NCBI GenBank assembly: GCA_016869975.1
Contig: VGCZ01000049.1
Coordinates: forward strand, 1-33,041
DNA from: Alphaproteobacteria bacterium
GTDB taxonomy: Bacteria; Pseudomonadota; Alphaproteobacteria; Reyranellales; Reyranellaceae
Direction of reading: 5' to 3'
Length of the DNA stretch: 33,041 bases
Made by a program: the position numbers and the translations under genes. The notes beneath the pieces are model-generated. The model was not told the DNA's origin. It was given only the letters and a program-made list of their open reading frames with translations, and did no database searches. Below are positions 1 to 7,697 of the stretch, piece by piece (within the stretch, counting starts at the first letter, position 1; each line of letters begins with the position of its first letter).

Positions 1-569
1 GGCTGGTCGTGATCGGCCACCGGCTTGTGCTCGACGGACGGGTCCGCGACGCAGATGTCACCGCGGTCGAAGCGCCCGTGGCCATCGCTGAAGCCGCCGG
101 CAAGGACCAGCGTGTACTCGCTACCGGTATGGCGGTGGGCAGGCAGGCCATGGCCGGCCGCCATGCGTATGACAGTCGCACGGTAACTATTGTCGCCAAG
201 CGGCAGCTCAATCTCCTCGAAGCCACCCAACGCCGCTTGCCAGTGCGCGCCCTCCGGCAGGTAGCGGCGAAGAGGCGCCGGGATCGCGGTACCGACGACG
301 CGCATGGCGTCGTCCTTGGGCCGGATCGGCGGCGGCGGCGCCGGCTCCGCGTCGATACGCGCCAAGGCGCGGGCCAGGGCGTCGTCGGGTAGCGCCTCAG
401 CCGGCATCGAGGCCAACATGTCGCCGGCGACCGCCTCGAGCGCGGCGACATCCGCGCGCGCCTCTTCGCTGTAGGCGAGATGGCTGGCGACCAGCAGCGC
501 CGGGCCCTCGGCCAGGGTACCGCTGGTATAGTCGAGCAGCAGCTCAGACGGTGCGGGGTTGCGTATCAT
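1..569 (-). CDS. ChrR-like cupin anti-sigma factor (3' end outside window)
   Basis: Predicted cytoplasmic anti-sigma factor that would hold the neighbouring ECF sigma factor inactive until an oxidative or singlet-oxygen-type signal. The visible 189 residues comprise an N-terminal anti-sigma domain (about 1-75), a Pro-rich linker (about 75-85) and a cupin domain (about 95 onward). The cupin shows the ChrR-type zinc ligands H145, H147, E151 and H181. In the N-terminal domain the usual H-x3-C-x2-C zinc motif reads H30-LAY-S34-EE-A37, and the first-helix His is also absent, so three of four expected ligands are missing. The ATG at 567-569 overlaps the sigma-factor stop in an ATGA junction, which indicates translational coupling. 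The gene runs off the left edge, so any C-terminal cysteines cannot be seen. Family assignment comes from the domain order and partner gene, compared from memory with Rhodobacter ChrR. Confidence 0.85.
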   Translation of the reverse strand, partial: MIRNPAPSELLLDYTSGTLAEGPALLVASHLAYSEEARADVAALEAVAGDMLASMPAEALPDDALARALARIDAEPAPPPPIRPKDDAMRVVGTAIPAPLRRYLPEGAHWQAALGGFEEIELPLGDNSYRATVIRMAAGHGLPAHRHTGSEYTLVLAGGFSDGHGRFDRGDICVADPSVEHKPVADHDQ

Positions 570-1159
570 GGGGCTTCACTCTGCATCGCCTCGCGCAGGC
601 GCGACAGCGCCAGGCGAATACGCGACTTCACGGTACCGAGAGGGAGCTTCATTTCTTTGGCAATCACGGAATGTGACTTTTCCTGGAAGAAGGCCATGCG
701 CAGCACATCGATCTGATCCGGCGTCAGCTGCTGCATCGCGACGCCGACGCGCTCGCGCACCTCGCGGCCGATCGCGGCGCTGTCGGCACTCTCCGGCGCT
801 TCGGTCGAGAACAGCACGTAGTCCTCGGGGTCGAAGTCAGCGTGAGTGGCTCTGCGCAGGAGGTCGATGCGTTTGTTCCGCGCCATGGTGAAGATCCAGG
901 TGGCCGCCCCGCCACGGCTCCGGTCGAACGTTTCCGCCCGACGCCAGACCAGCACCATCGTCTCCTGCGCAACCTCCTGAGCCATGTCGGGATCAGCACC
1001 GGAACGCATCACGAACGCCTTTACCCTGGGCGCGAAACGCCGGAACAACTCGGCAAAAGCGGCGCGATCCCGGCGCCGCGCCACCGCCTCGATCAGCTCG
1101 GCGGAGTCGTCCACGCCCGGCTTGACGACGGAAGCGGCGACCGGCGCGGTGTCGCTCAC
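566..1159 (-). CDS. ECF-family RNA polymerase sigma factor (RpoE/ECF11-like)
   Basis: Group 4 sigma factor, 197 residues from the chosen start. Sigma-2 spans about residues 33-103: the DMAQEVAQETMVLVWRR segment is region 2.1-2.2, and ATWIFTMARNKRIDLLRR is the 2.3-2.4 DNA-melting and -10 recognition part. Sigma-4 spans about 143-193, with the helix-turn-helix IAKEMKLPLGTVKSRIRLAL that reads the -35 element. It is coupled by ATGA to a ChrR-like anti-sigma, the arrangement of the singlet-oxygen/organic-peroxide responsive RpoE-ChrR system. The start is a GTG at 1157-1159. An in-frame ATG at 1226-1228 is possible, but a promoter-like TGATCC/CGTAAG pair ends only 7 bases before it, so the transcript would begin at or inside that codon. 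The residues between the two starts are low-complexity and not needed for the fold. The regulon cannot be seen here. Confidence 0.9.
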   Translation of the reverse strand: MSDTAPVAASVVKPGVDDSAELIEAVARRRDRAAFAELFRRFAPRVKAFVMRSGADPDMAQEVAQETMVLVWRRAETFDRSRGGAATWIFTMARNKRIDLLRRATHADFDPEDYVLFSTEAPESADSAAIGREVRERVGVAMQQLTPDQIDVLRMAFFQEKSHSVIAKEMKLPLGTVKSRIRLALSRLREAMQSEAP

Positions 1160-1234
1160 GGCCGGCCCCGCTCTGCCCCAGACGTGGGGCAAAAGTATCG
1201 CTGGAACTCGGGGGGCGACAGCAAGCATGCCTCA

Positions 1235-1262
1235 CTTACGGGGCGTCGCGCCGATCGGATCA
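1235..1262 (-). promoter_or_regulatory. Probable ECF11-type autoregulatory promoter
   Basis: On the minus strand, TGATCC (forward 1257-1262) is followed after 16 bases by CGTAAG (forward 1235-1240). This resembles, from memory, the RpoE-ChrR promoter of Rhodobacter (-35 TGATCC, -10 around a TAAG/CGTA core). It lies directly upstream of the sigma gene and would start transcription near 1226-1229. ECF sigma genes often transcribe themselves, which is the inferred role. Confidence 0.55.
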
Positions 1263-1279
1263 TACCCGCTACGCACATA

Positions 1280-2674
1280 TCAGCGCGGCCTCCCCTGCTC
1301 GCCGAGATCCCAGAACAGCCCGGTCATCAGCCGCAGGCCCTCGCGGGCCACCGGCGCCAGCATATGCTCGTTGGGCGCGTGCTGGCTGCATGATGCGTAG
1401 GAATGCGGCACCCAGACCGTGGGCATGCCGAGGATATCGACGAAGACCTCGTTGGGTAGCGAGCCGCCCAGATTGGGGATCACGTCGGGCTTCTTGCCCG
1501 TCGTGCGCTCGATCGAGGCCACCGCCATCTTGGCCCAGGGGCTGTCGGGATCGAGCCGCGTGGCGTTCATCAGCACCTCGCGCATCGAGGCGATCTCGAT
1601 CGCCTGGAAGCCGTGCTTGTCGAGATGGCGGCGCAGCGCCGGCAGGATGTCGTTCGGATCAGTGCCGACGACAAAGCGCAGCTGGCACCAGGCGGTGGCG
1701 CTGGGCGGGATGGCGTTGACCACGCGGTCGGGATTGCCGGTCTTGAAGGCCAGCACCTCGAAGCTGTTCCAGCCGAACACCCGCTCCGGCGGCGTCAGCG
1801 ACTCCTCGCCCCAGTCGCGGTCGATCTGCGGGCCGTCGGGGCCGCCGTCGATCTCCAACCCGGCGAGCGCCATGCGCACCGAATTGGTGAGCGTCTTGGG
1901 CCGCCATTCCGGCACCTTGATCTGGCCGCGGCCGTCGGCGATGCAGGATAGAGCATGCGCCATGATCAGGCCGGGATTGGCCAGCAGGCCGCCCCAATTG
2001 CCGGAGTGATGGCCGCCCTCGCGCATGTCGAGCTTCATGATGAAGTTCAAGGTGCCGCGCGTGCCGCCGAAGATCGCCGGCTTGTGCGGCTGCAGGCGCG
2101 GGCCATCCGAGCCGATCAGCGCGTCGGCCTTCAGCAGATTCTTGTGCGCACGGCAGAAATCGGCGAGGCCGGGCGAACCGGTCTCCTCGCCTGTTTCGAT
2201 CAGGATGGTCGAGTTGAAACCCAGCGCGCCGCGCTCCTCAAGGACCGCCTGCAGGGCGGCGATGTTGATGGTGTGCTGGCCCTTGTTGTCGGCCGTGCCG
2301 CGGCCGTAGATGCGGTCACCCTCGACGACGATGGTCCACGGAGACAGGCCTTGGCGCCACTGATCGTCGAGGCCGCGGATCACGTCGCCATGGCCATAGG
2401 TCAGCACCGTCGGCTTGGACGGATCCTCGATGCGCCGTGCGACCATGAAGGGGCCGAACTTCGGTACCGGATTGTCGATGACCTGGAAGTCGTAGCCAAG
2501 CTTGCTCAGGCTGGGGCCCATCTCCTCGGTGAGATAGGCGCGCAGAGCCGGGCCGCTGTCGGTCTCCTGGCTGGTCGTGGGAATCGCGACGCGCCGTTGC
2601 AGCTCGGCGAGGAAACCACCGTCATCAAAATATTTCTCGATGCGCGCAATTGCGCCGTCACGCGTGCCGGTCAT
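1280..2674 (-). CDS. M20-family metallopeptidase / amidohydrolase
   Basis: Zinc-dependent amidohydrolase of the ArgE/DapE/CNDP dipeptidase group, 464 residues, probably cytoplasmic, cleaving an amide bond in a dipeptide or N-acyl amino acid. The metal and catalytic residues are visible: H95 and D97 in YGHGDV, the bridging D129 in RGTADNKG, E163-E164 in TGEETGSP (general base and metal ligand), D190 in IGSDG, and a late His in SCSQHAPNEHM. The lid/dimerisation domain falls at about 200-320. The ATG at 2672-2674 was chosen because GGAAGG precedes it by 4 bases; a start at 2731 would add an unsupported leader. It is the last gene of a minus-strand run behind a ureohydrolase (67-base gap), so a role in breakdown of nitrogen-rich amides is plausible. 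The exact substrate is unknown. Confidence 0.9.
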   Translation of the reverse strand: MTGTRDGAIARIEKYFDDGGFLAELQRRVAIPTTSQETDSGPALRAYLTEEMGPSLSKLGYDFQVIDNPVPKFGPFMVARRIEDPSKPTVLTYGHGDVIRGLDDQWRQGLSPWTIVVEGDRIYGRGTADNKGQHTINIAALQAVLEERGALGFNSTILIETGEETGSPGLADFCRAHKNLLKADALIGSDGPRLQPHKPAIFGGTRGTLNFIMKLDMREGGHHSGNWGGLLANPGLIMAHALSCIADGRGQIKVPEWRPKTLTNSVRMALAGLEIDGGPDGPQIDRDWGEESLTPPERVFGWNSFEVLAFKTGNPDRVVNAIPPSATAWCQLRFVVGTDPNDILPALRRHLDKHGFQAIEIASMREVLMNATRLDPDSPWAKMAVASIERTTGKKPDVIPNLGGSLPNEVFVDILGMPTVWVPHSYASCSQHAPNEHMLAPVAREGLRLMTGLFWDLGEQGRPR

Positions 2675-2741
2675 TGTGCCTTCCGATGAGCTTACGTGGA
2701 TCACTCTGGAATAGACGCACTGGCGGTTCAAGCGCTCGGCG

Positions 2742-3719
2742 CTAGCTGTCGGTGCGGCCCTTGCGCCGGGCGACCACCTCAGACAACAGGCAGAGGATCT
2801 CCCACATCATGGTGGCGCCGACGAGCGCTGTGTTGCCGGACGGGTCGAAGGGCGGCGAGACCTCGACCACGTCGCCGCCGACCAGGTCGAGCCCGCGCAG
2901 GCCACGCAGCATGCGTTGCGCCTCGTGCGTGCTGAAGCCGCCGACCTCTGGCGTGCCGGTGCCGGGGGCGTAGACCGGGTCGAGGCCATCGACATCGAAG
3001 CTGACATAGGTCGGCTTGTCGCCGACCACCCGACGGGCCTCGGCGATCACCTTCTCGACGCCGAGCTCGTAGTACTCCTCGATGCCGATGACCCGGATAC
3101 CCTGATCGTAGGCCCAGCGCATGTCGTCGGCGTTGTACAGCGAGCCGCGGATACCGATCTGCACGACGCGCTTGGAATCGAGCAGGCCTTCCTCGATGGC
3201 CCGGCGGAACGGCGTGCCGTGCGTATACTTGTAGCCGCCGAAGTAGGTATCCCAGGTGTCGCTGTGGGCGTCAAAATGCACCATGCCCAGCGGACCCCCG
3301 GTGGCGATGGCGCGCAAAATCGGCAGGGTGATCAGGTGATCGCCGCCGGCCGACAGCGGCACGGTGCCGGCGGCATGCACCTTGTCGAAGAACGCCTTGA
3401 TGCGCACCAGGCTGTCGTCGAGGTCGGCGGGATTGACCGGGGTGTCGCCGAGATCGCCGCAGCGCGCCAGCCGATACGGCGCCACGCCGGTGACATGGTG
3501 CACGCGCCGCATCAGCGTGGATTGGTCGCGCATCTGGCGCGGCCCGTGGCGCGCGCCGGGACGATTGGTAGTGCCGCCGTCCCACGGTACGCCGATCAGG
3601 CCGATCTCGACCGCGGCCGGGTCGCGAAACAGCGGCAGCCGCATGAAGGTCGCGATGTCGCCGAAGCGCGGTACGACCATGCCGGACAGTGGTTGCGGGA
3701 ACTTCTCGGACTCGGTCAT
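2742..3719 (-). CDS. Agmatinase/arginase-family ureohydrolase
   Basis: Binuclear manganese hydrolase of 325 residues that releases urea from a guanidino compound (agmatine, guanidinobutyrate, guanidinopropionate or similar). All six metal ligands are present: H128 in AGGDHL, D150-H152-D154 in HFDAHSDTW, and D242-D244 in SFDVDGLDP. The following APGTGTPEVGG is the family signature. The ATG at 3717-3719 has GGAAGAGG just upstream; the longer frame to 3785 would run into the preceding gene. It lies 31 bases after the GT-C-like gene and 67 bases before the M20 gene, probably on one transcript. Motif-level similarity does not separate agmatinase from guanidinobutyrase or guanidinopropionase, so no gene symbol is given. 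Confidence 0.92.
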   Translation of the reverse strand: MTESEKFPQPLSGMVVPRFGDIATFMRLPLFRDPAAVEIGLIGVPWDGGTTNRPGARHGPRQMRDQSTLMRRVHHVTGVAPYRLARCGDLGDTPVNPADLDDSLVRIKAFFDKVHAAGTVPLSAGGDHLITLPILRAIATGGPLGMVHFDAHSDTWDTYFGGYKYTHGTPFRRAIEEGLLDSKRVVQIGIRGSLYNADDMRWAYDQGIRVIGIEEYYELGVEKVIAEARRVVGDKPTYVSFDVDGLDPVYAPGTGTPEVGGFSTHEAQRMLRGLRGLDLVGGDVVEVSPPFDPSGNTALVGATMMWEILCLLSEVVARRKGRTDS

Positions 3720-3750
3720 GCCGTCCTCTTCCGGGGACGCCGGCGTCCCA

Positions 3751-5496
3751 CTAACGCCTCTTGTAGATGCTGTAACGCTCGACATCCATCAGGTGCTGAT
3801 AGCGTTCGAAGGCCTCGGCGAAGCGGGGGTTGCGCTGGAAGTACTCGAGATAGGCGAACTCGCGGCCCTGGCAGCGCGGGATGCCGGGCACACGATCGAC
3901 GATCAGCAGATCGGGCTTCTCGCGGTCGAAGTCTTCCGACACAGACTCGTAGAGGAAGCGCTCGGCGTCCTGCATGTCCTCGGGCGCGGTGTAGAGCGTG
4001 GCGAACTCCTCGCAGTCCGCGTAGATGCCCTGCAGCACCCACATGGTCTGGAAGCGCATCGCCATGCGGGCGTGCGCGTAGTTGATCATCGGGTAATGCG
4101 GGTAGATGCCGGGTGACAGGACGAGCACCTTCCGGTTGGGCGCGTTGCGCTCGACGACATGCAGCAGCACGCCGGTGGGGCTGTCCTGGAAATCGCGCTG
4201 CTTGTGGAATGGCGTCATCGACAGCGCCGCCTGGAAATACAGCAGGATCAGGAAGGTGGCGCCGATCGCCGCCACCGGCCGGCGATGCGCCTCGCGGCTG
4301 AGCGGCAGATACCGGTCGACCATCTGCGAGAGCGTCACGGAGGCCAGCAGGATCGCCGAGCCGTGCGCCGGCATGACGTGGTAGGGCCAGCCTTTGGCCT
4401 GCGCCGCCGCCGCCAGCGCCGCGCCTACGCCGTAGGCCACGATGACGCGCGCCGCCACGGTGCGCGACAGGAAGATCGCCAGCGCGCCCAGCGTCAGCAG
4501 CGCCAGCAAGGTTGGCAGCACCGAGGCGCCCAGCAACACCTGCCGCCAGCTCGTGCCGCCCATCACGGCGTAGGAGTCGAGCATGATCGGCAGCACGAAG
4601 CGCAAGTAGTTCGGCGTCAGCAGGACGATATAGGCGAGATGAGCCACGGTGATGCCGCCGATGAGCCACGGCACCGGATCGCGCAGCATGGGCCTGATGC
4701 CGCGATGCGCCAGCACATAGGCCTCGACCGCCAGCGGGATCAGCATGAAATGCGGCTTCTGCGCCAACACGACGCCGGCCGAGATCGCCACGCTCCAGAT
4801 GAAGAGCCGCGACAGCCGGCCGTCCGCCCCTTCGGCGCGCGCGCTGGCGAGCAGCACGTAGGGCGCCATGGCGATCATCAGCAGATGCTCGCGCTGCCCG
4901 AAATTCTCGTTGGGCAGCACGATGAACAGGAACAGCAGGGTCGGCGGCACCACCGCCTCGGTCAGCGGATGCGCCAGCGAGGGCACGACATGCACCAGCC
5001 GGCGCGAGGCGAAGAACGAGGCGGCGATGGCGACGAAGAAGCAGATCGTCAGCCACGTCATCGCCGTCCATCCGAGGAACGGCGTGGCGCGCGACAGCAG
5101 CTCGGGGATGGCGTGCAGCGCGAAAACCAGCGGCAGGTTCACGTCGATGATGTCGACATAGAGCCGCTCGCCGTTGACCCAGCGATGGGCGATCTCCAGC
5201 AGGCAGCCGACGTCGTGGTTGATCGGCGGATAGAGGTAGCCGACCGCCCAGCCTGACGGCACCAGGATCAGCAGCAGCTTGATCAGCCGCGCGGTGGTGT
5301 CCGACAGCGCGTCGCTGCGGCGCGGTCGAGGCACCCGCCAGCGCGCCAGGCGCGGGCGCGCCGCCTCGACCTCGCGCCGCCGCTCGGCAGGGGCCGGCGG
5401 CTTGGGCGGATCGGGATCGGGCGGGTGGCTGTCCACGAGGGGAGGCGGATTATCTGATGGAGCCGCAGGGTACCAGAGGCCATCCGGCGCTGCCAT
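3751..5496 (-). CDS. Polytopic membrane protein, GT-C (ArnT/PMT-like) glycosyltransferase candidate
   Basis: About 581 residues. A Pro/Arg-rich cytoplasmic leader (about 1-75) is followed by roughly 10 hydrophobic segments (about 80-440) and a soluble C-terminal domain (about 440-581). The first loop after TM1 holds NHDVGCLLEIAHRWVNGERL; an acidic residue there is typical of GT-C enzymes, which transfer sugars from polyprenyl-phosphate carriers on the outer face of the membrane. The divergent neighbour operon encodes the matching lipid-linked sugar enzymes (GT2 and SMR-like protein), supporting such a role. The start is uncertain: ATG 5494-5496 leaves only 28 bases to the divergent gene and has no clear ribosome site; GTG 5434-5436 is an alternative. 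The C-terminal part also resembles no enzyme I can name. Substrate and acceptor are unknown. Confidence 0.7.
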   Translation of the reverse strand: MAAPDGLWYPAAPSDNPPPLVDSHPPDPDPPKPPAPAERRREVEAARPRLARWRVPRPRRSDALSDTTARLIKLLLILVPSGWAVGYLYPPINHDVGCLLEIAHRWVNGERLYVDIIDVNLPLVFALHAIPELLSRATPFLGWTAMTWLTICFFVAIAASFFASRRLVHVVPSLAHPLTEAVVPPTLLFLFIVLPNENFGQREHLLMIAMAPYVLLASARAEGADGRLSRLFIWSVAISAGVVLAQKPHFMLIPLAVEAYVLAHRGIRPMLRDPVPWLIGGITVAHLAYIVLLTPNYLRFVLPIMLDSYAVMGGTSWRQVLLGASVLPTLLALLTLGALAIFLSRTVAARVIVAYGVGAALAAAAQAKGWPYHVMPAHGSAILLASVTLSQMVDRYLPLSREAHRRPVAAIGATFLILLYFQAALSMTPFHKQRDFQDSPTGVLLHVVERNAPNRKVLVLSPGIYPHYPMINYAHARMAMRFQTMWVLQGIYADCEEFATLYTAPEDMQDAERFLYESVSEDFDREKPDLLIVDRVPGIPRCQGREFAYLEYFQRNPRFAEAFERYQHLMDVERYSIYKRR

Positions 5497-5524
5497 CGTG
5501 GCCGGACCGTGGCATGGTGGATGG

Positions 5525-6256
5525 ATGGAGCGCCGCGAGTACGAGCTGATGGCCGCCGTCGAGGACCGCCTGTGGTGGTATCGCGGCCTGCGCGCGCTCG
5601 CCGCCGAGCTTTTCGCGCGCCACGCCTCGGCGGCGCGACAGCCGATCCTCGATGCCGGCTGCGGAACAGGCGGGCTGTTGGCTCGGCTTGCCGCGGCCGG
5701 GCTGCGACCCGCGCCGCTCGGCCTGGAATACGATCGGACGGCCGCCGGCATCGCCGCCGCCAAGAGCGGCCGGCCGGTGGCGGTGGGATCGGTCAACGCG
5801 CTGCCCTTCGCCGATCGGGCGCTGGCGGGCATGTTCAGCCTCGACGTGCTCTGCCATCGCATGGTCGAGCCGGACCGCGCGCTGGCCGAGGCGCATCGCT
5901 GCCTCGAAACCGGCGGAATTCTGCTGCTTAACCTGCCGGCCTATCGCTGGCTGGCTTCGGCGCACGATGCGCGTGTGCACAACGCGCGCCGTTTCGGGCG
6001 GCGCGAGGCTGTCGGTCTGCTGGAGGCCGCCGGCTTCCGCGTCAGGCGCGCGACGCACTGGAACAGCTTCCTGTTTCCGCTCATGGTGCTGCGTCGCCTG
6101 CTGTCGCGGGAGCACGGCGACAGCGACGTGCGGCCCTTTCCGGCGCCGCTCAACGCCTTGTTCGGCGCCGTCGTGGCGGTCGAACGGCGACTGATTGGTT
6201 GGGGCCTCGACCTGCCGTTCGGCGGGTCGATCATGCTGGTGGCGGAGAAGAGATGA
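5525..6256 (+). CDS. Class I SAM-dependent methyltransferase (type 11)
   Basis: Small-molecule methyltransferase, 243 residues. Motif I ILDAGCGTGGLLARL (about 40-55) binds S-adenosylmethionine. An acidic residue follows at the end of strand 2 (GLEYD), then the post-I segment and the SLDVLCHRM motif IV region (about 105). A C-terminal hydrophobic stretch (about 185-200) may touch the membrane. The ATG at 5525-5527 starts a frame whose N-terminus (ERREYELMAAVEDRLWWYRGLR) is typical for methyltransferases found in glycan loci. Its stop overlaps the GT2 start (ATGA), so it belongs to the same operon as the polyprenyl glycosyltransferase. It may methylate a sugar or lipid carrier, but the target is not deducible. 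Confidence 0.85.
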   Translation: MERREYELMAAVEDRLWWYRGLRALAAELFARHASAARQPILDAGCGTGGLLARLAAAGLRPAPLGLEYDRTAAGIAAAKSGRPVAVGSVNALPFADRALAGMFSLDVLCHRMVEPDRALAEAHRCLETGGILLLNLPAYRWLASAHDARVHNARRFGRREAVGLLEAAGFRVRRATHWNSFLFPLMVLRRLLSREHGDSDVRPFPAPLNALFGAVVAVERRLIGWGLDLPFGGSIMLVAEKR

Positions 6257-7263
6257 ACGCGCCCTTCGCGCTCAGTGTCGTGATCCCGGTCTACAAGGGC
6301 GCCGCCAGCATCGGCGAGCTGGTCGAGGCGCTGCGCGCGCTCGACATCGCGGGCGGCCCCGATGGGCGCGGACTCGAGATCGTGCTGGTGGTCGACGGCA
6401 GCCCGGACAACAGCTTCCAAGTCTGCCGCGAGCTGATGTGCCAGCCGGGCGCGCCGATCACGCTCGTCAACCTCAACCGCAATTTCGGCGAGCACAACGC
6501 GGTCATGGCGGGACTGGCGCATGCGCGTGGCGCCTACACCATCACCATGGACGACGACCTGCAGAACCCGCCGGAGGAAGTGAAGCGCCTGTTCGAGCAC
6601 ACGCGCGACGGCGGCTACGACCTTGTCTACACCTTTTACGCCAGCAAGCAGCACGCGGCCTGGCGCAATCTCGGCAGCGCCTTCACCAACTGGTGCGCCG
6701 ACCGGCTGATCGACAAGCCTAAGGGCCTGTACCTCTCGAGCTTCCGCTGCATGAACGCCTTCGTGCGCGAGCAGATCGTGCCCTACAAGGGCCCCTACCC
6801 CTATGTCGACGGCCTGTTGATGCAGGTGACGCAGAACATCGGCCGCCTGCAGGTCAAGCATCTGCCGCGTGCGGCGGGGCGCACCAACTACACGCTGCGC
6901 CGGCTGGTACGGCTGTGGTTGTCGATGTTCCTGAACTTCTCCGTGATGCCTCTGCGCCTGGCCAGCCTCACCGGCATCGGGCTGTCGGCGCTGGGCTTCC
7001 TCGGCTTCGTCTTCATCCTGGCCGAGGCGCTGATCAACCGCGACCTGCCGACTGGCTGGGCCTCGACCATGTCGGCCGTCGTGCTGCTGGCCGGCGTGCA
7101 GCTGCTGATCCTGGGCGTCATGGGCGAGTATCTCGGCCGGATGTTCCTGAGCGCAAACCAGAAGCCGCAATACGTCGTGCGCGAGGTGCTGCGAGCGGAG
7201 AGCGCCAGCCAGAGCGAATCCGACGCGCCCCGTACTTCACCCAACCTGACAGCGGTGCGCTGA
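6253..7263 (+). CDS. GT2 polyprenyl-phosphate glycosyltransferase (ArnC/DPM1-like)
   Basis: Transfers a sugar from a nucleotide donor to undecaprenyl-type phosphate at the inner face of the membrane. The 336-residue protein opens with the GT-A fold signature SVVIPVYKG (8-16), followed by VVDGSPDNS (D48) and the metal-binding DDD at 100-102 in TMDDDLQNPPEE. Further on, RAAGRTNYTLRRL precedes the membrane part, as in ArnC and GtrB. Two hydrophobic segments (about 225-255 and 262-285) form the C-terminal membrane anchor, followed by a polar tail. Start ATG 6253 overlaps the methyltransferase stop, and the next gene begins 2 bases after its stop. With the SMR-like protein behind it and a GT-C protein divergent, it most likely makes a lipid-linked monosaccharide. 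No arnA, arnB or arnD homologue is visible, so aminoarabinose is not implied. Confidence 0.9.
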   Translation: MNAPFALSVVIPVYKGAASIGELVEALRALDIAGGPDGRGLEIVLVVDGSPDNSFQVCRELMCQPGAPITLVNLNRNFGEHNAVMAGLAHARGAYTITMDDDLQNPPEEVKRLFEHTRDGGYDLVYTFYASKQHAAWRNLGSAFTNWCADRLIDKPKGLYLSSFRCMNAFVREQIVPYKGPYPYVDGLLMQVTQNIGRLQVKHLPRAAGRTNYTLRRLVRLWLSMFLNFSVMPLRLASLTGIGLSALGFLGFVFILAEALINRDLPTGWASTMSAVVLLAGVQLLILGVMGEYLGRMFLSANQKPQYVVREVLRAESASQSESDAPRTSPNLTAVR

Positions 7264-7265
7264 CC

Positions 7266-7598
7266 ATGTGGCCCTACTACGCCGCGCTCGCCGGCGGCAT
7301 CATCACCGGTATCGGCGGCCAGATGCTGCTGAAGGTCGGTGCCAGCGCCGAAAACCTGCTCGCCCAGCTGCTGCGGCCCTCGACGATCGTCGGGCTATTC
7401 CTCTATGGCGTGGCGGCCTTCCTCTACATCATCGCGCTGCGCAAGCTGCCGGTCTCGGTGGCGTTTCCCAGCGTCTCGCTGAGCTACGCCATCGTCGCCG
7501 TCATGGGCCACTGGCTGTTCAACGAGCCCTTCGGCTGGCAGCAGATCGCCGGCATCGCGCTGATCATGGGCGGCGTGTTCTTGGTCAACCAGCACTGA
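7266..7598 (+). CDS. SMR/EamA-type 4-TM protein, ArnE/ArnF-like flippase candidate
   Basis: Inner-membrane protein of 110 residues with four hydrophobic helices: about 4-24, 37-58, 62-84 and 90-108. The pattern PVSVAFPSVSLSYAIVAVMGHWLFNE followed by a Q-Q-I-A-G helix is that of single-unit DMT proteins such as ArnE/ArnF, which flip lipid-linked sugars. It begins 2 bases after the GT2 stop and ends the operon. In the Arn pathway two such proteins pair; here only one is present, so it could act as a homodimer or find a partner elsewhere. A drug-type SMR transporter is less likely because the EmrE glutamate in TM1 is not seen. Confidence 0.8.
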   Translation: MWPYYAALAGGIITGIGGQMLLKVGASAENLLAQLLRPSTIVGLFLYGVAAFLYIIALRKLPVSVAFPSVSLSYAIVAVMGHWLFNEPFGWQQIAGIALIMGGVFLVNQH

Positions 7599-7697
7599 GC
7601 TTCCGGGCCTCGGGGGTTTCGCGCTACGGACCGTCGGTCTTCCGCCTCCACCGCCGTCGCGCTAAGCGTGACGCGTGGAATTCGGCGGAGGACGGCC

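Noticed and set aside
1160-1228. ATG at 1226-1228 as the start of the ECF sigma factor
   Set aside because: The -10-like element lies 6 bases before it, so it would be at or before the transcript start; the added residues are not sigma-like. Not fully excluded if the message is leaderless.
5497-5862. Upstream extension of the GT-C-like gene to 5862
   Set aside because: It overlaps the divergent methyltransferase, whose motifs are clear, and its translation is Ser/Arg/Ala-rich without structure.
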